A DNA stretch of 64,000 bases from Tetrastigma voinierianum (lineage: Eukaryota; Streptophyta; Magnoliopsida; Vitales; Vitaceae). Numbering within the stretch: the first letter of the stretch is position 1; each line of letters starts with the position of its first letter. The translations under genes and the position numbers were made by a program. The notes under the pieces are model-generated. The model did not search any database and was not told the origin of the DNA. It saw only the letters and a list, made by a program, of their open reading frames with translations. The stretch is from positions 124,001 through 188,000 of the forward strand of contig JAEQBH010002849.1 in assembly GCA_016808115.1 (NCBI GenBank), in the 5' to 3' direction. This document shows, piece after piece, positions 25,723-38,200 of the stretch.

Positions 25723-25827
25723 AAACCCTAAAATGGAGACCGGAGTTTTAAATGTAAATGACCCTTAGGGCCCAAGGCCCAAGAACATTAAAGATGAAAA
25801 CCATTGAATTGGGCCAGATAATGGGCC
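25723..25827 (-). promoter_or_regulatory. S23 promoter: telo-box plus TGGGCC (site II) elements
   Basis: AAACCCTAA (telo-box) lies at 25723-25731, about 75 bp upstream of the start codon. It is followed by AGGGCCCAAGGCCCA (about 25767-25781), TTGGGCC (25809-25815) and ATGGGCC (25821-25827). The pairing of a telo-box with site II elements is the established signature of plant ribosomal protein promoters. It agrees with the gene's direction and suggests the promoter itself has not decayed. Confidence 0.75.
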
Positions 25828-25849
25828 GCTCCATTAGAGTTGAAAAGAT

Positions 25850-26349
25850 TTGGTGATGCAAATAACTACACAACATTGCCAAATTTGATAAACTAATTCA
25901 TTTTTTATTTTCCTCTAAAAAATTCAGAAAGATAAAAAGCAAGAATATAATAGCTTATATGAGTAATTCGACTTTCTCTTGCAAACTAATGCCCTCATTT
26001 TGACCCACAAAGCAACCCCATTGTGGCCCATGATTCCTGTAAACTCCAACTCTCATCCCTTTTTGAATCCAATTTAGTTCCAACTTTAATCTTATGCATA
26101 GATACTATTTTTGCATAGACAAACCTCGTACCTCTAAAATGTTTTTTCATACATTATATTAGATGGGGAACCAATTAGTAGTTGCTCTCCCAAGTCCATG
26201 TGGAATAATATAGAAATAGGAAGAATAATGTTAAAGAAAATAAAATATGATAAAAATAATTCAAGGCTAGCAAATATGCATTTTTTGTTTTTGTCATGAA
26301 GGGTCCTGCTCGGACCCGTGCATAGTAGATTTACAATTTTTATGACCAA

Positions 26350-26396
<47 letters not shown>

Positions 26397-26430
26397 GTGT
26401 AACCAAAGCCCAGGAGTATTAGGTAAGGCT
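25850..26430. other. AT-rich intergenic region with (TA)n at 26349-26391
   Basis: No gene seen. A TA run of about 44 bp lies at the right end, just before the GC-rich duplicated segment. Confidence 0.55.
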
Positions 26431-26439
26431 AGGCTCGGC

Positions 26440-26974
26440 TCTGGCTCGGTTTTGAGGAATAGGCTCGAGCTGTCACGTGCTGTTCTGAGGTGACAAGTCG
26501 AGTTTGAAGGTGTTCGGACTCAGCTCGTTTAACTTAATAAATGAGTTCGAGCGGAGCCCAGCCAATGGCGAGGCATGGTCGGGCGGCTCGCGAGTGGCTC
26601 GACTTTCGGTTATGACCTATTTAAAGAAAATAATTTCATCTAAAATAGCAACATACAACTAAATTAAAAAGATAAGACAATAAAGTTCAATTAACTTGAT
26701 TGAAGTTCAGAGTTAAAAGCATTCATCATGTGTTCATTTTAGAGAGGAAAAATTTATTTGTGCATCAAGTCTTCTCCATGCTCATAGGCATTCTGAGCTT
26801 GGTTCACGGCGTGCGAGCTGGATTAGCAGGCTTGCTCCGCGAGCGCTGTTCACGGTGTGAGGCGAGTTTGAGATGCTCATTTCGGCTTCGTTTAACCTAA
26901 TATCAGCGAGTTTGAGTGAAATTTACAACTTGGCCGAGCGTCAGCGACTCGCGAGTAGCTCGGCTCGATTACGA

Positions 26975-26985
<11 letters not shown>
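26440..26985. repeat. Imperfect direct duplication of a GC-richer segment
   Basis: Two related segments lie at about 26440-26632 and 26797-26985. Shared strings are CTCGTTTAACTTAAT / TTCGTTTAACCTAAT, GAGTTCGAGCG / GAGTTTGAGTG, GGCTCGCGAGTGGCTCGACT / GACTCGCGAGTAGCTCGGCT, and the end GGTTATGACCTAT / GATTACGACCTAT. Between them is about 160 bp of AT-rich sequence. They are rich in GCTCG motifs, unlike their surroundings. No coding frame persists in both, and I do not recognise the element. Confidence 0.7.
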
Positions 26986-27030
<45 letters not shown>

Positions 27031-27037
<7 letters not shown>

Positions 27038-27945
27038 AATAAAATCAATGGGGCACACTTTAAGCTAAAGTACGAGTGGGACCACACGTCATTATGGCGG
27101 TCAGAAACGTAATAATATTTACTCATTATATTGTGAATATAACATAGAAAATGATTCGTCAATCTCATTTTTGAGTGAGCAGGAAATTACGAGCAAAAGT
27201 GAGGCCTCTTGGGGGATTTAATATAAAAAGAAGAGAGTTAAAGGTAGGAAAATAAAGTCTCACATTGAAGAAACATTGGAATCTAGTGTATTTATGCTCT
27301 AGAGTTGCCCTAAGAGGAGAGACCCCGAGGGCACCCACTTTTGTGGAAGGAGGGAGGACCTATATGGTTCAAGTTCTACCACACATGCACACATCGTCGC
27401 CTCCGACCGATCCAAGTCAGGTCGGGTGCGAGTGTGTGTGTGTGTGTGTGGGCTTGGGCTTGGGCTTGGGCCTACTAATCCTTAATTTTTTGAACAATGT
27501 TTTAGCTTTTTCAAAGCTTGCCTAGAAGGTACCCAGAAGTGTTGGGCTTGGCGAGTTTAGTATGGCACGCGGGTTGTTGAAGGTTGATAGAGTCAAGCAT
27601 CCAGCTATTTGCATGGCTAGTCATAAATAAGACCAACCTGCGAGAAAGGGCGGTCATTTTTCAACATATTTAGCACCCTGTGCCGTTGTTTCTAAGTGTG
27701 TGGAGAATACGATCCAGGTTCATGAGACTGTGCCTCGTTGTCTTTGCGATAAATTGGTGTGTGTCGTTATACTTGGGAGATTGGCGCCGATTCCGTAAGC
27801 ACCATAGTAGGGCGTTACGATCTTTCATTCATCATATTCAATATGAGTTCGACCACGGTTTTAAGTTTGTACATTGTTCCATACTAAATTTAGTCTCTGA
27901 TTAAATTCCCTTTCACAGTTTTTTTTTTTTTGTCAAAAAATAACA
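27031..27945 (+). repeat. 5' LTR of copia element 2
   Basis: Matches 33418-34326 throughout, with scattered substitutions and indels. It contains a (GT)n run followed by GGGCTTGGGCTTGGGC near 27433-27472. Confidence 0.88.
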
Positions 27946-28799
27946 GTGAAAGATCGTAAACGAATTATAATTTCGGTATATTAACAGTTTTGGTGCATTA
28001 TGCATTCGTTGTAATAGATGCATGATATTATGGAAATATATGCAATAATTAATTTCAGTATATTGATTGTCAATTTTTGTGGTGCACGGTCTTAAATCTT
28101 ATTGCATGAGTTAAATCTAAATCCAGTTTCCGAAATACAAAGTGTTGTAACACAGTTTTAAAAATTCAGAATTTATTTTAATATGTATATTGAATTGAAT
28201 GTGTTAATTTTTGTTTTCTAAATCACTTAGAAATTTTCACAGTTTATAACAGAATGGATTATAATTATCGGTTTTTCTTAATTTTATGGAAATCAAGACA
28301 TGCATTACTTTTCCAACATAATTCATTTTGTAATCTGTTCATTTTCGTAATGCATCATTATTTGTTTTGTTCTAAATCTATTCTGAATACATTTAATAAA
28401 CAGTATGTGCAAAGGTTTGGTATTAATTTTCAATAATGCATAACTGAATTCTACTTAGTTTTATTCAACCATGATGGCTCAATTTTGAATTCTACACAGT
28501 ATACTTTTATTTCAGACTTTACATTTACGAAGTTATTGTTTGCATAGTAGATTTTTTGTTTCACAAATAGATTTAGTCTCTAAAATTAAATGATTATTTC
28601 GATATATTAATTCCAAGATATAATGCTGGAATTAAATTGGAATTCAATTTTGTTTTCTTCTCCTTATAAGCGAATTTTAAAGTGAATTTTGATATGCGAT
28701 TCATGAGAAAAATCATGAGATCAAAGATAAGTGTGGAGTAGGCTAAGCTTCAAGCTTTCAGGCTCCTTCTCTTTGGCTTTGAAGGCTCTTTGTTATCTT

Positions 28800-31700
28800 A
28801 GGTGGCTCTGTTCTTGTGTGGTAAATCTCTTCTTGTAGATGGTTCCTCTTCTTGGCCAGGTAGCTCTGTTGTCTTAGGTGGCTCTATGGTGCATGTGGCC
28901 CCTATTGTTCCAGTCAGTCAGGCTGAGAAACCTAAGAAATTCAGTGGAACGGATATCAAGAGGTGGCAGCAAAAGATGCTGTTTTATCTTACTACTTTGC
29001 ATCTGGCAAGGTATTTATATGAGGAGGCCCCTAAACAAAAGGAAGGGATCTTCTTGATTTTAGACAATGTTTGCCATAGATCTGTGGAAACAAGGGGATT
29101 TTATGTAAAAATTATATTATAGATAAGATGGATAACATATTTGTATAATGTATATTCGATGAAAGAGTCGGCCCAATGCTGTGGGAATCCTTGGATTTAA
29201 AGTATAAAATTGAAGATCTTGAAGCAAAGAAGTTCAACGTAGGGAGGTTCACCGGACTTCTGAAATGCAAGACTGAGAGCGTATGATTCAAGTCCAGGAA
29301 ATCCAATTGATTATTCATGACCTTCATGCTGAAGGTATGATTCTTAATGAACCTTTCCAGGTTGGAGCAATAATTGAAAATTTGCCTCCAAGTTGGAGAG
29401 ATTTCAAGAATTACCTTAAGCATAAGCGAAAGGAAATGAAATTGGAAGAATTGATAGTGCTTCTGAGGATTGAGAAGACGGGAAATACACGGAAAGAAGG
29501 GTTCTTTGGTGGCGAGGCATGCATGCGAGAAAATATTGGTGGGACGGGGTTCAGGTTCAACAAGAAAAGGAAGTTTTACGGGAAAAGTTTCAGCGAGGTT
29601 TCCAAGGAGGAAACAAGAAGTTCGAGAAGCGAGTGTTAGCCTTTGCGGGAAGGGGACCATGACGAGAGGATATCGTCATCGTAGAGATAAGAAATTTGGA
29701 AAGGACATACTTGATATGGTTGAAGAATTCCATGCATGCGATGGAATTGGTGATATAAAATTTATCTTGTGTTGTTATGTCGGAGATAAACTTGGTAAGG
29801 AATCGAGAGTGGTGGGTGGATCTGAGGAGAGACCCCGAAATGTATATGATAAGAAAATGTTCTCCACTTACAAAGAATGTGGAGAACAATTCTTCTCTGA
29901 ACCTGTCAATTGCAGGGGCTGCTTTAGTATTGGAAAGGTCATGCGAAGATGACCTCGGGTAAGGAAGCTTACTCCCAAATAATGTCTTTGCATGTTCGAG
30001 ATTCGCAGAATCTTATTGCAAGATCTTTAATGCTGAAGAATGGGTTCAAACTTGTTTTTTGAGTCTAGCTCTGAAATTTGTTATAACCAAAGGCGGATAT
30101 GTAGGTCGTGGTTATATAGTGATGAACTATGTTCAAATTAAATACCATGACTATTGTACCCAAAAATTCAATGAATGAGAAAGGCGAATCTTACATTTAT
30201 ATTGTTGATTAACTTCTATTTTATGGCATGGCGAGGTTATGACATGTAAATTATAGTTCTTTAAAAGAATGGTAAATTTAGAGTGTTTGCAAAATTGAAT
30301 TTGATCTAATCACTTAAATGTTTAATCACGTAGAAATGAAAATGACAAAGTGCCATTTAAAAATGTTGAAAGAAATACTGAACCTCTGGGATTAATTCAC
30401 ACAGATATATGTGATTTAAAGTTTATTCAAACCAAAGGCGGGAAAAAGTATTTTATTACTTTTATAGATGATAGCTCGAGATATTGTTACGTTTATTTAT
30501 TACGTAGCAAAGATGAAGTTGTGGAAGTATTCAAACACTATAAACTGGAAGTGGAAAATCAACTTAGCAAAAAGATAAAATTAATAAGGAGTGACAGAGG
30601 AGGTGAATATGATGCACCTTTTGATGAATTTTGTTCACAAAATGGCATAATTCATCAAACAACAACTCCTTATTCTCCTCGATCAAATGGAGTAATTTGA
30701 ATGGAAAAATATAACTCTTAAAGATGATGAATGTCATGTTGATAAGTTCGAACACCCCAGAACTTGTGGGAGGGAAGGCTGTCCTATCAAGCCAATTATA
30801 TCTTAAATAGGATACCTCCCCAAGAGAACAAACCAAACACCCGTACGGAGTTATGGAAGGTCACAAACCTTCCTCTGATTACTTAAAATTGTGGGGTGTT
30901 TGGCAAAAGTGGCGTTAAGTAGTCTAAAAAAATTGGAATTGGACCCGCAGTTGATTGTGTTTTCATCGGTTATGAATAATGGCGGAGGTGCATATCAATT
31001 TTTAATGCAAATCAGGACATTCCGGATATGCATGTGAATACTATTATTGAATCGAGAATACTTCATTCTTTGAACATATTTTTCCTTATAGGAAAAATGA
31101 GGATGTTAATGAGGATCCTCAAGAAATAATAGTTGATAGAGCTGAGAATTCTAAAAATGGAGGAGCTAGTTCTAACAAGAAAACTTACTATGTGAGCAAA
31201 TGACCGAGATTGAAGAACCCGAGGCGAGGCGAGCCGAGACACAAAATCTTTAGTCCTGGTTATCTTATATGATTGAGAATGACCCTTAAAGCTGAGGAAG
31301 CTGTTTGGTCTAAAGCTCCATTATGGAAAGAGCCCGTAAACGATTGAGAGTCGAATTCATACTGCATAATCATACTTGGGAAATGGTGGATCTTCCTCCA
31401 GGTTGTAAACCACTTGGATATAAATGGATATTAAAGAAGAAAATGAAGGCAGATGGATCAATGGATAAATACAAGGCATGTCTTGTAATTAAGGGGTATA
31501 GGCAGAAAGAAGGCTTAGACTATTTTGACACTTATCCCCTGTGATAAGAATAACATTTATTCGCATACTAATTGCAATAACTGCGTTGTATGATTTGGAA
31601 ATACATCAAATGGATGTTAAGACAACTTTTTTGAATGGCAATTTAGATGAAGAGATCTATATGGAACAACACGAGGGTTTTATTAATTCCAGGCGAGAAA

Positions 31701-32600
31701 AGAAAGTCTATAGACTTATTTAAATCCTTTATGGATTAAAGCGAGCACGAAAACGATGACATGAAAAAATTTGACCGTGTCATGATTTGGATGGGGTTTA
31801 AAATAAATGAATGTGACAAGTGTATCTATATGAAGAACAGATAAAGGTTATGTCATCATTTGTTTATATGTGGATGATATGTTGATCATCGGTAATGTGC
31901 TCGAAATGATAAAACTACCAAAAGATGTTAAACTCCAAGTTTGACATGAAAGATATGGGAGTTACGGATGTCATTTTTAGGAATTGAAATTTTCAAGACA
32001 TCTAAGGATAAACCTTATCTGATCTCATTATGTTGAGAGAAAATCTTGAGTAAATTTAAGGCTTATGGCGATCGTCTGTTCTTGACTCACGATAGATCAA
32101 ATTTACACTTATTCAAAAATACAGGAAAAGGTATTTTCCAATTGGAGTACTCCCAAATAATTGGAAGTCTTATGTACCTAATGAATTGTTCGAGACCTGA
32201 CTTAGCATATGTTGTCAGTAGATTGAGTAAGTACACGAGTAATCCAGGTTAGTCTCATTGGACGGCCATAATTAGAGTTCTTAAATATCTAAGACATACC
32301 CAAAATTATGGATTACATTATACGAGATATCCAGTTGTATTAGAAGGATACAGTGATGCTAAGCTGGATGTCGATTCGATGACACTAAATCCACAAGTGG
32401 ATATGTGTTTACCTTAGGAGGAGCAGCAGTCTCTTAGAAATCTTCTAAGTAGACTTGCATTGCAAGGTCCACTATGGAGTCGGAATTCATTGCATTGGAT
32501 AAAGCAGGGAGAGAGAAAAAGAAGCGAGTGGCGAAACTTCCATAGAAAGATATTCAATGTGGACTAAATTGATCTTGACTATTTGCATACACTATACAGT
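28800..32600 (+). pseudogene. copia gag-pol polyprotein relic (element 2)
   Basis: Gag begins near 28800 and contains EKPKKFSGTDIKRWQQKM and LARYLYEEAPK, then a UBN2-like part (29283-29470). The integrase core at 30350-30700 has IHTDICD, FIDDSSRYCYVYL and IRSDRGGEY; the region of the third acidic residue is broken. The reverse transcriptase at about 31320-31900 includes GYKWILKKKMKADGS, DYFDTYP, EIHQMDVKTTFLNGNLDEE and an intact YVDDMLII near 31870. RNase H pieces follow (YSQIIGSLMYLMNCSRPDL, YSDAKLDVDS). The frame changes repeatedly and has many stops. The zinc knuckle and protease could not be read. It cannot move by itself. Confidence 0.85.
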
Positions 32601-33417
32601 AAGTGAAGCGTGTGGGACGAGCACAAAATCATATGTACAATGGTAGAATCTCGACGTATTAAATTAAGTAGACATATCTAGTGAACAATGGCTCTCGAGT
32701 GGAATAATCTCTATTAATTATGTTAAGTCAAAGGATAATATAAGGATCCATTGACAAAAATTTGTAGAGAAACGAGTGTATAAGTTATCAAGAGATGGGA
32801 TTGAGCACATTCACCAAAAGAGTAATCCATAAATACTTACCCTACCCTAAATCATATTGGGGGAATCACTTAGAAATAGGTTAGGGACCATGATTATGAT
32901 AACTCTCCCACAGTCGTTTCAAAGAAATTTAATATCTTACCCATTTCTATGATAAGAAGAGTGATCCTCTTTGAATAATAGTCATAATAGTTTCTTTTAA
33001 TGATTCTTAGATCAGAATCAGCCCCGAGTGGGTATAGCGGATACTCTTAATAGGAATCACTTATGTGAGTTGATAAGATTCGTTTGATAGGGGTATTAGA
33101 GAATCAAAATTATCAAAGCACTTGCTAAAACCAAAGTTTTGTTCGGGGCGAGAAATGAACACAAGCGAAGTATGAATTAGGCTGTGTTGGTGATGATGAG
33201 TGTGAAATCTATTGTTCAAATTTACGAAATGGTTGAACGATTCAGGAACATCAGTATCTTTTTCAATGACTAGTAAATTTGATAGGCTTTCAGCAGGGAA
33301 GGTTCAAGCGAAAATTACTATGCGATCTTGGGTATTACCTTAATATGCTCTCTAGAGTCTGCATATTGTTGCATTTCGTTTTTTTTTTCTTTCGTCAATT
33401 TCGTTCATGTGGGGGAT

Positions 33418-34326
33418 TGTTGGAAATAATATCGATGGGGCATACTTTAAGCTAAAGTACAAGTGGGACCCTACACACAAATCATTTATAATGGTCAGAG
33501 TGCTAATATGTTACTCGTTATATTAATAGATATAACGTAGAAAGCGATTAAAGTGATCATTCTACAGAATTAAAACGGAAATTGACAAGCAAAATTGAGC
33601 TCTTGAAGTTGTAATATAAAGAGTCGAGATGAGGAAAATAAGTCACACATTGAAGAAGCGTTAGGAATCTAGTGTATTTATATCTTTCCCCAGGAGTTGC
33701 CTAAGGGAGGGACGAGAGTATTGCTTTTGTGGAAGGAGGAGGACTATATGGTTGAGTTCTACCACACATGCATCGCGTCATGCTTAGAAGCCGTCCAAAA
33801 TTTGGGCCAGTGCGGTGCGAGTGCAAGTGTGTGTGTGTGTGTGTGGGCTTGGGCTTGGGCCTACTAATCCTTAATTTTTTGAGCAATGTTTCTTTAAAAC
33901 TTTTAGGCTCCAAAGTGTTGGGATTGGCAGTTTGGATCTGTAACCTGCAGCAGTTGTTGATAGTTGATAGAATCCAACTGCTGCATGGCTAGTCTATAAA
34001 TAAGACCCAAACCCCTGCAAAAAAAGAATGATGTTTTTCCAACATATTATTTTCCCTATTCGTTATTTCTAAGTGTGTCGGAGAAATACAATCCGGTTCA
34101 CAAGATCTATGCCTCGTTGTGCTACGATAAACAGGTATGTATCATTATACTTAGGAGATTGGCACCGATTCCGCAAGCATCATAACGAGGCGTTACGATC
34201 TTTCATTCATCATATTCAGAATGAGTTAGAGCCTGGGTTTAAGTTTATACATTATGTCGTACTACATTAAGTCTCTGGTCAATTCTTACGAAATTTAAAA
34301 TAAAATAAAATTGTCCAAAAATAACA
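33418..34326 (+). repeat. 3' LTR of copia element 2
   Basis: Begins TGTTGGAAATAATATCGATG and ends GTCCAAAAATAACA. The same (GT)n plus GGGCTTGGGC block lies near 33826-33860. Confidence 0.9.
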
Positions 34327-34354
34327 ATATATATATATATATATACATATATAC

Positions 34355-34399
<45 letters not shown>

Positions 34400-34408
34400 C
34401 ATATATAT
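34327..34408. repeat. TA-rich microsatellite with interspersed ACAT/GTAT units
   Basis: An imperfect (TA)n run with ACATATATAC interruptions, directly after the copia element. With 26975-27030 on the other side it forms the insertion target. Confidence 0.9.
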
Positions 34409-34410
34409 TA

Positions 34411-34518
34411 TGCCCTTAAGTTTGGCTTCAAGTGGTAAAAAATGTGGGATGCTGGAAAACCAGGATAACTAAAACAGAGTACAACCAGAATAACTAAAAT
34501 AGAGTACTATAACGTAAT
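34411..34518 (+). mobile_element. SINE-like repeat, copy 4
   Basis: Starts TGCCCTTAAGTTTGGCTTCA with AGTGGTAAAA (A-box-like) and ends in AATAGAGTACTATAA, matching the heads and tails at 326, 9011 and 14519. It contains a local duplication (ACCAG.ATAACTAAAA.AGAG twice). Confidence 0.5.
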
Positions 34519-35289
34519 GCACTGAGGGAATAGATGTTAAAATAAATAAATAAATATTTATTTAAAATAACTTATATTCAATCATTCTCCAAAGATAACC
34601 TTTTAAAAAAAATGAAAACTATTAAGAATATATTCTAAAAGAAATTATTTCGAAAAATCTGTTCGACAGAGGGAAAAAGAAAATTGGTTGTATCATTCCT
34701 CAGAGAATCAGATGTTAAGGCTAGCAGAGTGATCTAAGGCTGCATCCTTAGAATTCAAGGACGACAACAACAACTCATTCATGCGACAGATGTAAAAGAT
34801 AATTCAGAGCATCATCCTGCAAGTGCAAGGTATGGAGACAGGGCCCAACTGCATTTACATTTACATAGAGCACAAATAGCAGTTCGAATTTATGACCCTG
34901 CCTGCCTGCCTGCCTGAGAAACCCCACTTCCATAAGGAAACAAGATCTGAGAATCATCAGTTGTTGAAAAACAAGTAAAAACAGATTACAAAAAAATAAG
35001 AAAGTGGTTGCCCCACCCACAAAGCCCTACCTATTTACTCGGTGGAATGGTATCTGATGGCCAGAAACAAGTACCAGATACAATGATCACCTTCCATACT
35101 GTATGTAGAGATTCCATTATTACCCCCAAGTTTACTTTTCAATGGTGATTAGTAGTAGTAGATGTTTCCTTCCACCAACGTATCTGTCAAAGAATTAGAC
35201 AATGTTGGTTTAGTCGAATTGTTGAAATAAATAGAGGTTAGAATAAATAGAGGTTAGCAAGGAACAATGAACCTGCCTTAATGGTGATC
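34519..35289 (-). other. 3' flank and likely 3' untranslated region of the ROP-interactor gene
   Basis: No other gene seen. On the minus strand, AAGGCAG|GTTCATTG just after the stop (near 35272) and TTTGACAG near 35185 could be the borders of a small 3' UTR intron. This is inferred from splice-site form only. Confidence 0.4.
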
Positions 35290-38200
35290 TTATTTCTGAG
35301 GCTTCTTCCATAACCCCCCTATCTTCTTTAGCATGTTCCCATTTTTCTTCTTGGGCGATTCATCGCCTAGGTCTTCTAAGTAAGGAGAACCAATATTCCC
35401 AGTAATGTGATTATAGTTACCGTCCAGAGATCGTGTTCTCTCAGTCAACTTTCCATTGCCACCTGCTGAAAGCATAGCTGCAGCAGCCTCTGCAGCCTTC
35501 CTCCACTGGTCTGATTGCACCTTGAGCTTCCTCAGCTCAGCTTCCATTTCAGAATTTGCCACCTGTGTTGCCTCTAGCTGTTCAGCTACCCGAGTTGCTC
35601 TCTTGCTATTCTTGTCTGCCTCCTCCATCACATGCCCCAGCTTCAAGAGAGCTTCTTGCTCGGCAGCTCTTGCTGCCTCTACTTCAGAAGCAATGTCATC
35701 ACTAAATTTGCCGCTGTCCTTTTCCCTTTCCCTTTTCTTCGATTCCAATTTCAGCATCTCATTCTCATCTACTACAAACTGAAATTGTGTCTCCATATCC
35801 ATTAAATTTTCCTTCAGTTTTGAAACATCTTCCTTTGATTTCTTAAGCTCCTTTTCCAGTTCATATTCTCTCTGGCTTGACAGGTTACTCTGAAGCTTCA
35901 TCATCAGCCCCTCATTCTCCTCTGAAATACCCTGTAATTCAGTTTCCTTATCCATTAGGTTTGCCTTCAACTCTTCAATATCAGCCCTTGTTTTCTCTAG
36001 TTCAGCCTGTAGTTCTACCTGTCTTGAACTTGATGCCTTCATGTGCTCTACATGATCATAAGCAGTTCTAATCTGCACTGTGCTCCGAATATGTTCTTCT
36101 TGGTACCTGATCTCTGCAGCATCTAGAGCAGATTTTAGCTGTCCCACTTCAACCTTCAGAGAAGCAAGCTCTGCTTTGAGTTGATGGTTCGACTCTTCTA
36201 TTTCCTTGTGTTCCAAAGCTTTCTGCTCATCAAGATTATCTTCACCTGCATAATTTAGGGAACTGCAGCTAGCTTTTGTAAGATCTGTTTTAAGCTTGCT
36301 TACTAGTCCTTCTAGAAAGCTTACACGTGCCCTCGACTCATTTAACTCTAAAGAGATGGTGTCACAAGCCTGTGTGGTTTCAGTACCACCATCTGATCTG
36401 AGTGCCTCTATGGTAGTTTTGGCAGTTTCCAATTGCAGAAGAGTTTCACTGGCTAGTGATTGGGCCCGAGCTTCTGATTCTTTCAAATTATTTATTTGGC
36501 TTTTCATGTTCTCCACAAGAGAGAGGGTTTCTGCAAGGTTTTCTTTCAAGCTAAGAAGTTCAGAGTCAGTGGATTCCGTATGTTTTGGCTGAGCAACGGG
36601 AGATTCAACTTTCATTTCAAGCTGGATTTTCAGCCGCTGAATCTCACTCATGGCAGAAGCCAAGGCAGCTGAGTCAAAACAATGCTGCTTCTCAACAGCC
36701 TTGAGCTCTGACTCCCATGCTCGATCTCTATCCTGTGAGATCTTTTGAAGCTCAATGACACGATCTTCCTCAGAAGCAGACAGCTCCAGAAGCTGCCTCT
36801 GGGACTCTTCCAGCTTTGATGACATGGCTGATAGCTGCTTCTTGGATTCCTCGGCATCTTGTTGAGCACGCCTTTTCCATGATTCAGAAGAACACAACTG
36901 ATCCTTAGCCTTCTTCAGATCCTCCTGAAGCTTAGAGATCTGAGATTCCAATTCAGTCACTCTGTTTGGGCGTTTTTTCTGTAGCTTGCAAGAAAAAAAA
37001 ATAAAGGTTTAAAAATTCTAAACTTTTTCAGCAGAACTTTATAAGTTATATCAACAGTCACTTCCATTCAGTCCTAAGATTTAATTCAAAAACAACAAAA
37101 AAAAAATAACAGAAAAAAAAACAACAGACAAGAGGATGATTTGGAAATAGATAAAGAATTTAAACAAAAGAAACTAAAATCCATGACTGTCAATTTGACC
37201 ATCAAAACATGGAATCAAAATGCCCCAAAACAGAAACTATTATTTGGTCCAGCAAATCAATGTGCTTGTATCCACCAAAATTATTTGAACAATCACTCTC
37301 TTAAAATAAAATCGCGAAGCTGTATCTCTTCTCACCCCTCTTAAAAACTGAAACCAGATATGCAAGATATCAATTATGCAAACTTCATCTAGGTTTCGGA
37401 GAAAAATCTAATGGTAACTCCGAGACATCAGTGCTAATGCAATGAAGGTATCTATTGAAGCCATCACAATTCCATTCCATAAGGTATCACCAAAACAGAA
37501 CAAGATCTTTCGTACTCAATTATGAACGTTCAGACCTTCAATACTCAAATATTAATTGTTCAGATGGGTGTTTATCAATCATCAAAACAGTGATATATTA
37601 TAGTATGAAACAAGGACATAAAAAGGCAAAAGAAATAATAACAATGCTACAACCAATGTTCCCCACTCGCTAACATTAAATTATCAAGAAGGAACAGGAA
37701 GTTCAAGAAAGAATTTTGCATAGCGTTATTCGCATTCCTAGGGACCTCAAAGTAATTAATGTCTATGGCAGGGAAACAATTTTCAGAGAGAAGTTATATG
37801 AGGTCAGTAATACATACACATGAACACACACACATGCCAACAAAAAGAAAAAACACTAACACACATTTGGATGCTTTACATATTCTGAAGATTAATCCTA
37901 GAGGTTCTGAAACATTCCTTAAACTGAAAACCACAGCATGATATGTTAATTGTGTAAACTTAAAGTACCTCGGACACTGGGCTTCTGGGTGACCTCCGCT
38001 CAATAACCTTAGGGCTTTTATCTTTTGGGGTTTTATTTGCTTGATTCGAAGAGGACGCAGAGTCAGATTCTAAGTTAGTAGTCTTGAGTTGGCGTACAGC
38101 TCGAGGAGAGATCTTTTGAGGTGCTCCTGAAGGACTACTTCTGCTACAAAAGTGAAATATCAATCAGATATAAATATAAAACAAATGAACAATCTTGACT

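Larger units (their letters stand above)
27031..34326 (+). mobile_element. Ty1/copia LTR retrotransposon 2, both LTRs, heavily decayed
   Basis: The LTRs are 27031-27945 and 33418-34326, starting TATTGGAAAT (mutated) and TGTTGGAAAT and both ending CAAAAATAACA. A purine tract GTGGGGGAT precedes the right LTR. The flanks on both sides are ATATA, consistent with a 5-bp duplication but uninformative because the insertion lies in a TA run. The coding order gag, integrase, reverse transcriptase, RNase H indicates copia. At about 900 bp the LTRs are more than twice as long as those of the copia element at 9155. A leader of about 850 bp separates the left LTR from gag. Confidence 0.9.

Noticed and set aside
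29112..29660. 182-codon open frame on the minus strand
   Set aside because: It is antisense to the gag part of the second copia element; the plus strand carries the recognisable gag sequence.
35456..36592. Plus-strand open frames opposite the ROP-interactor coding exon
   Set aside because: They mirror the coiled-coil codons of the real gene and have serine/alanine-rich compositions expected of shadows.
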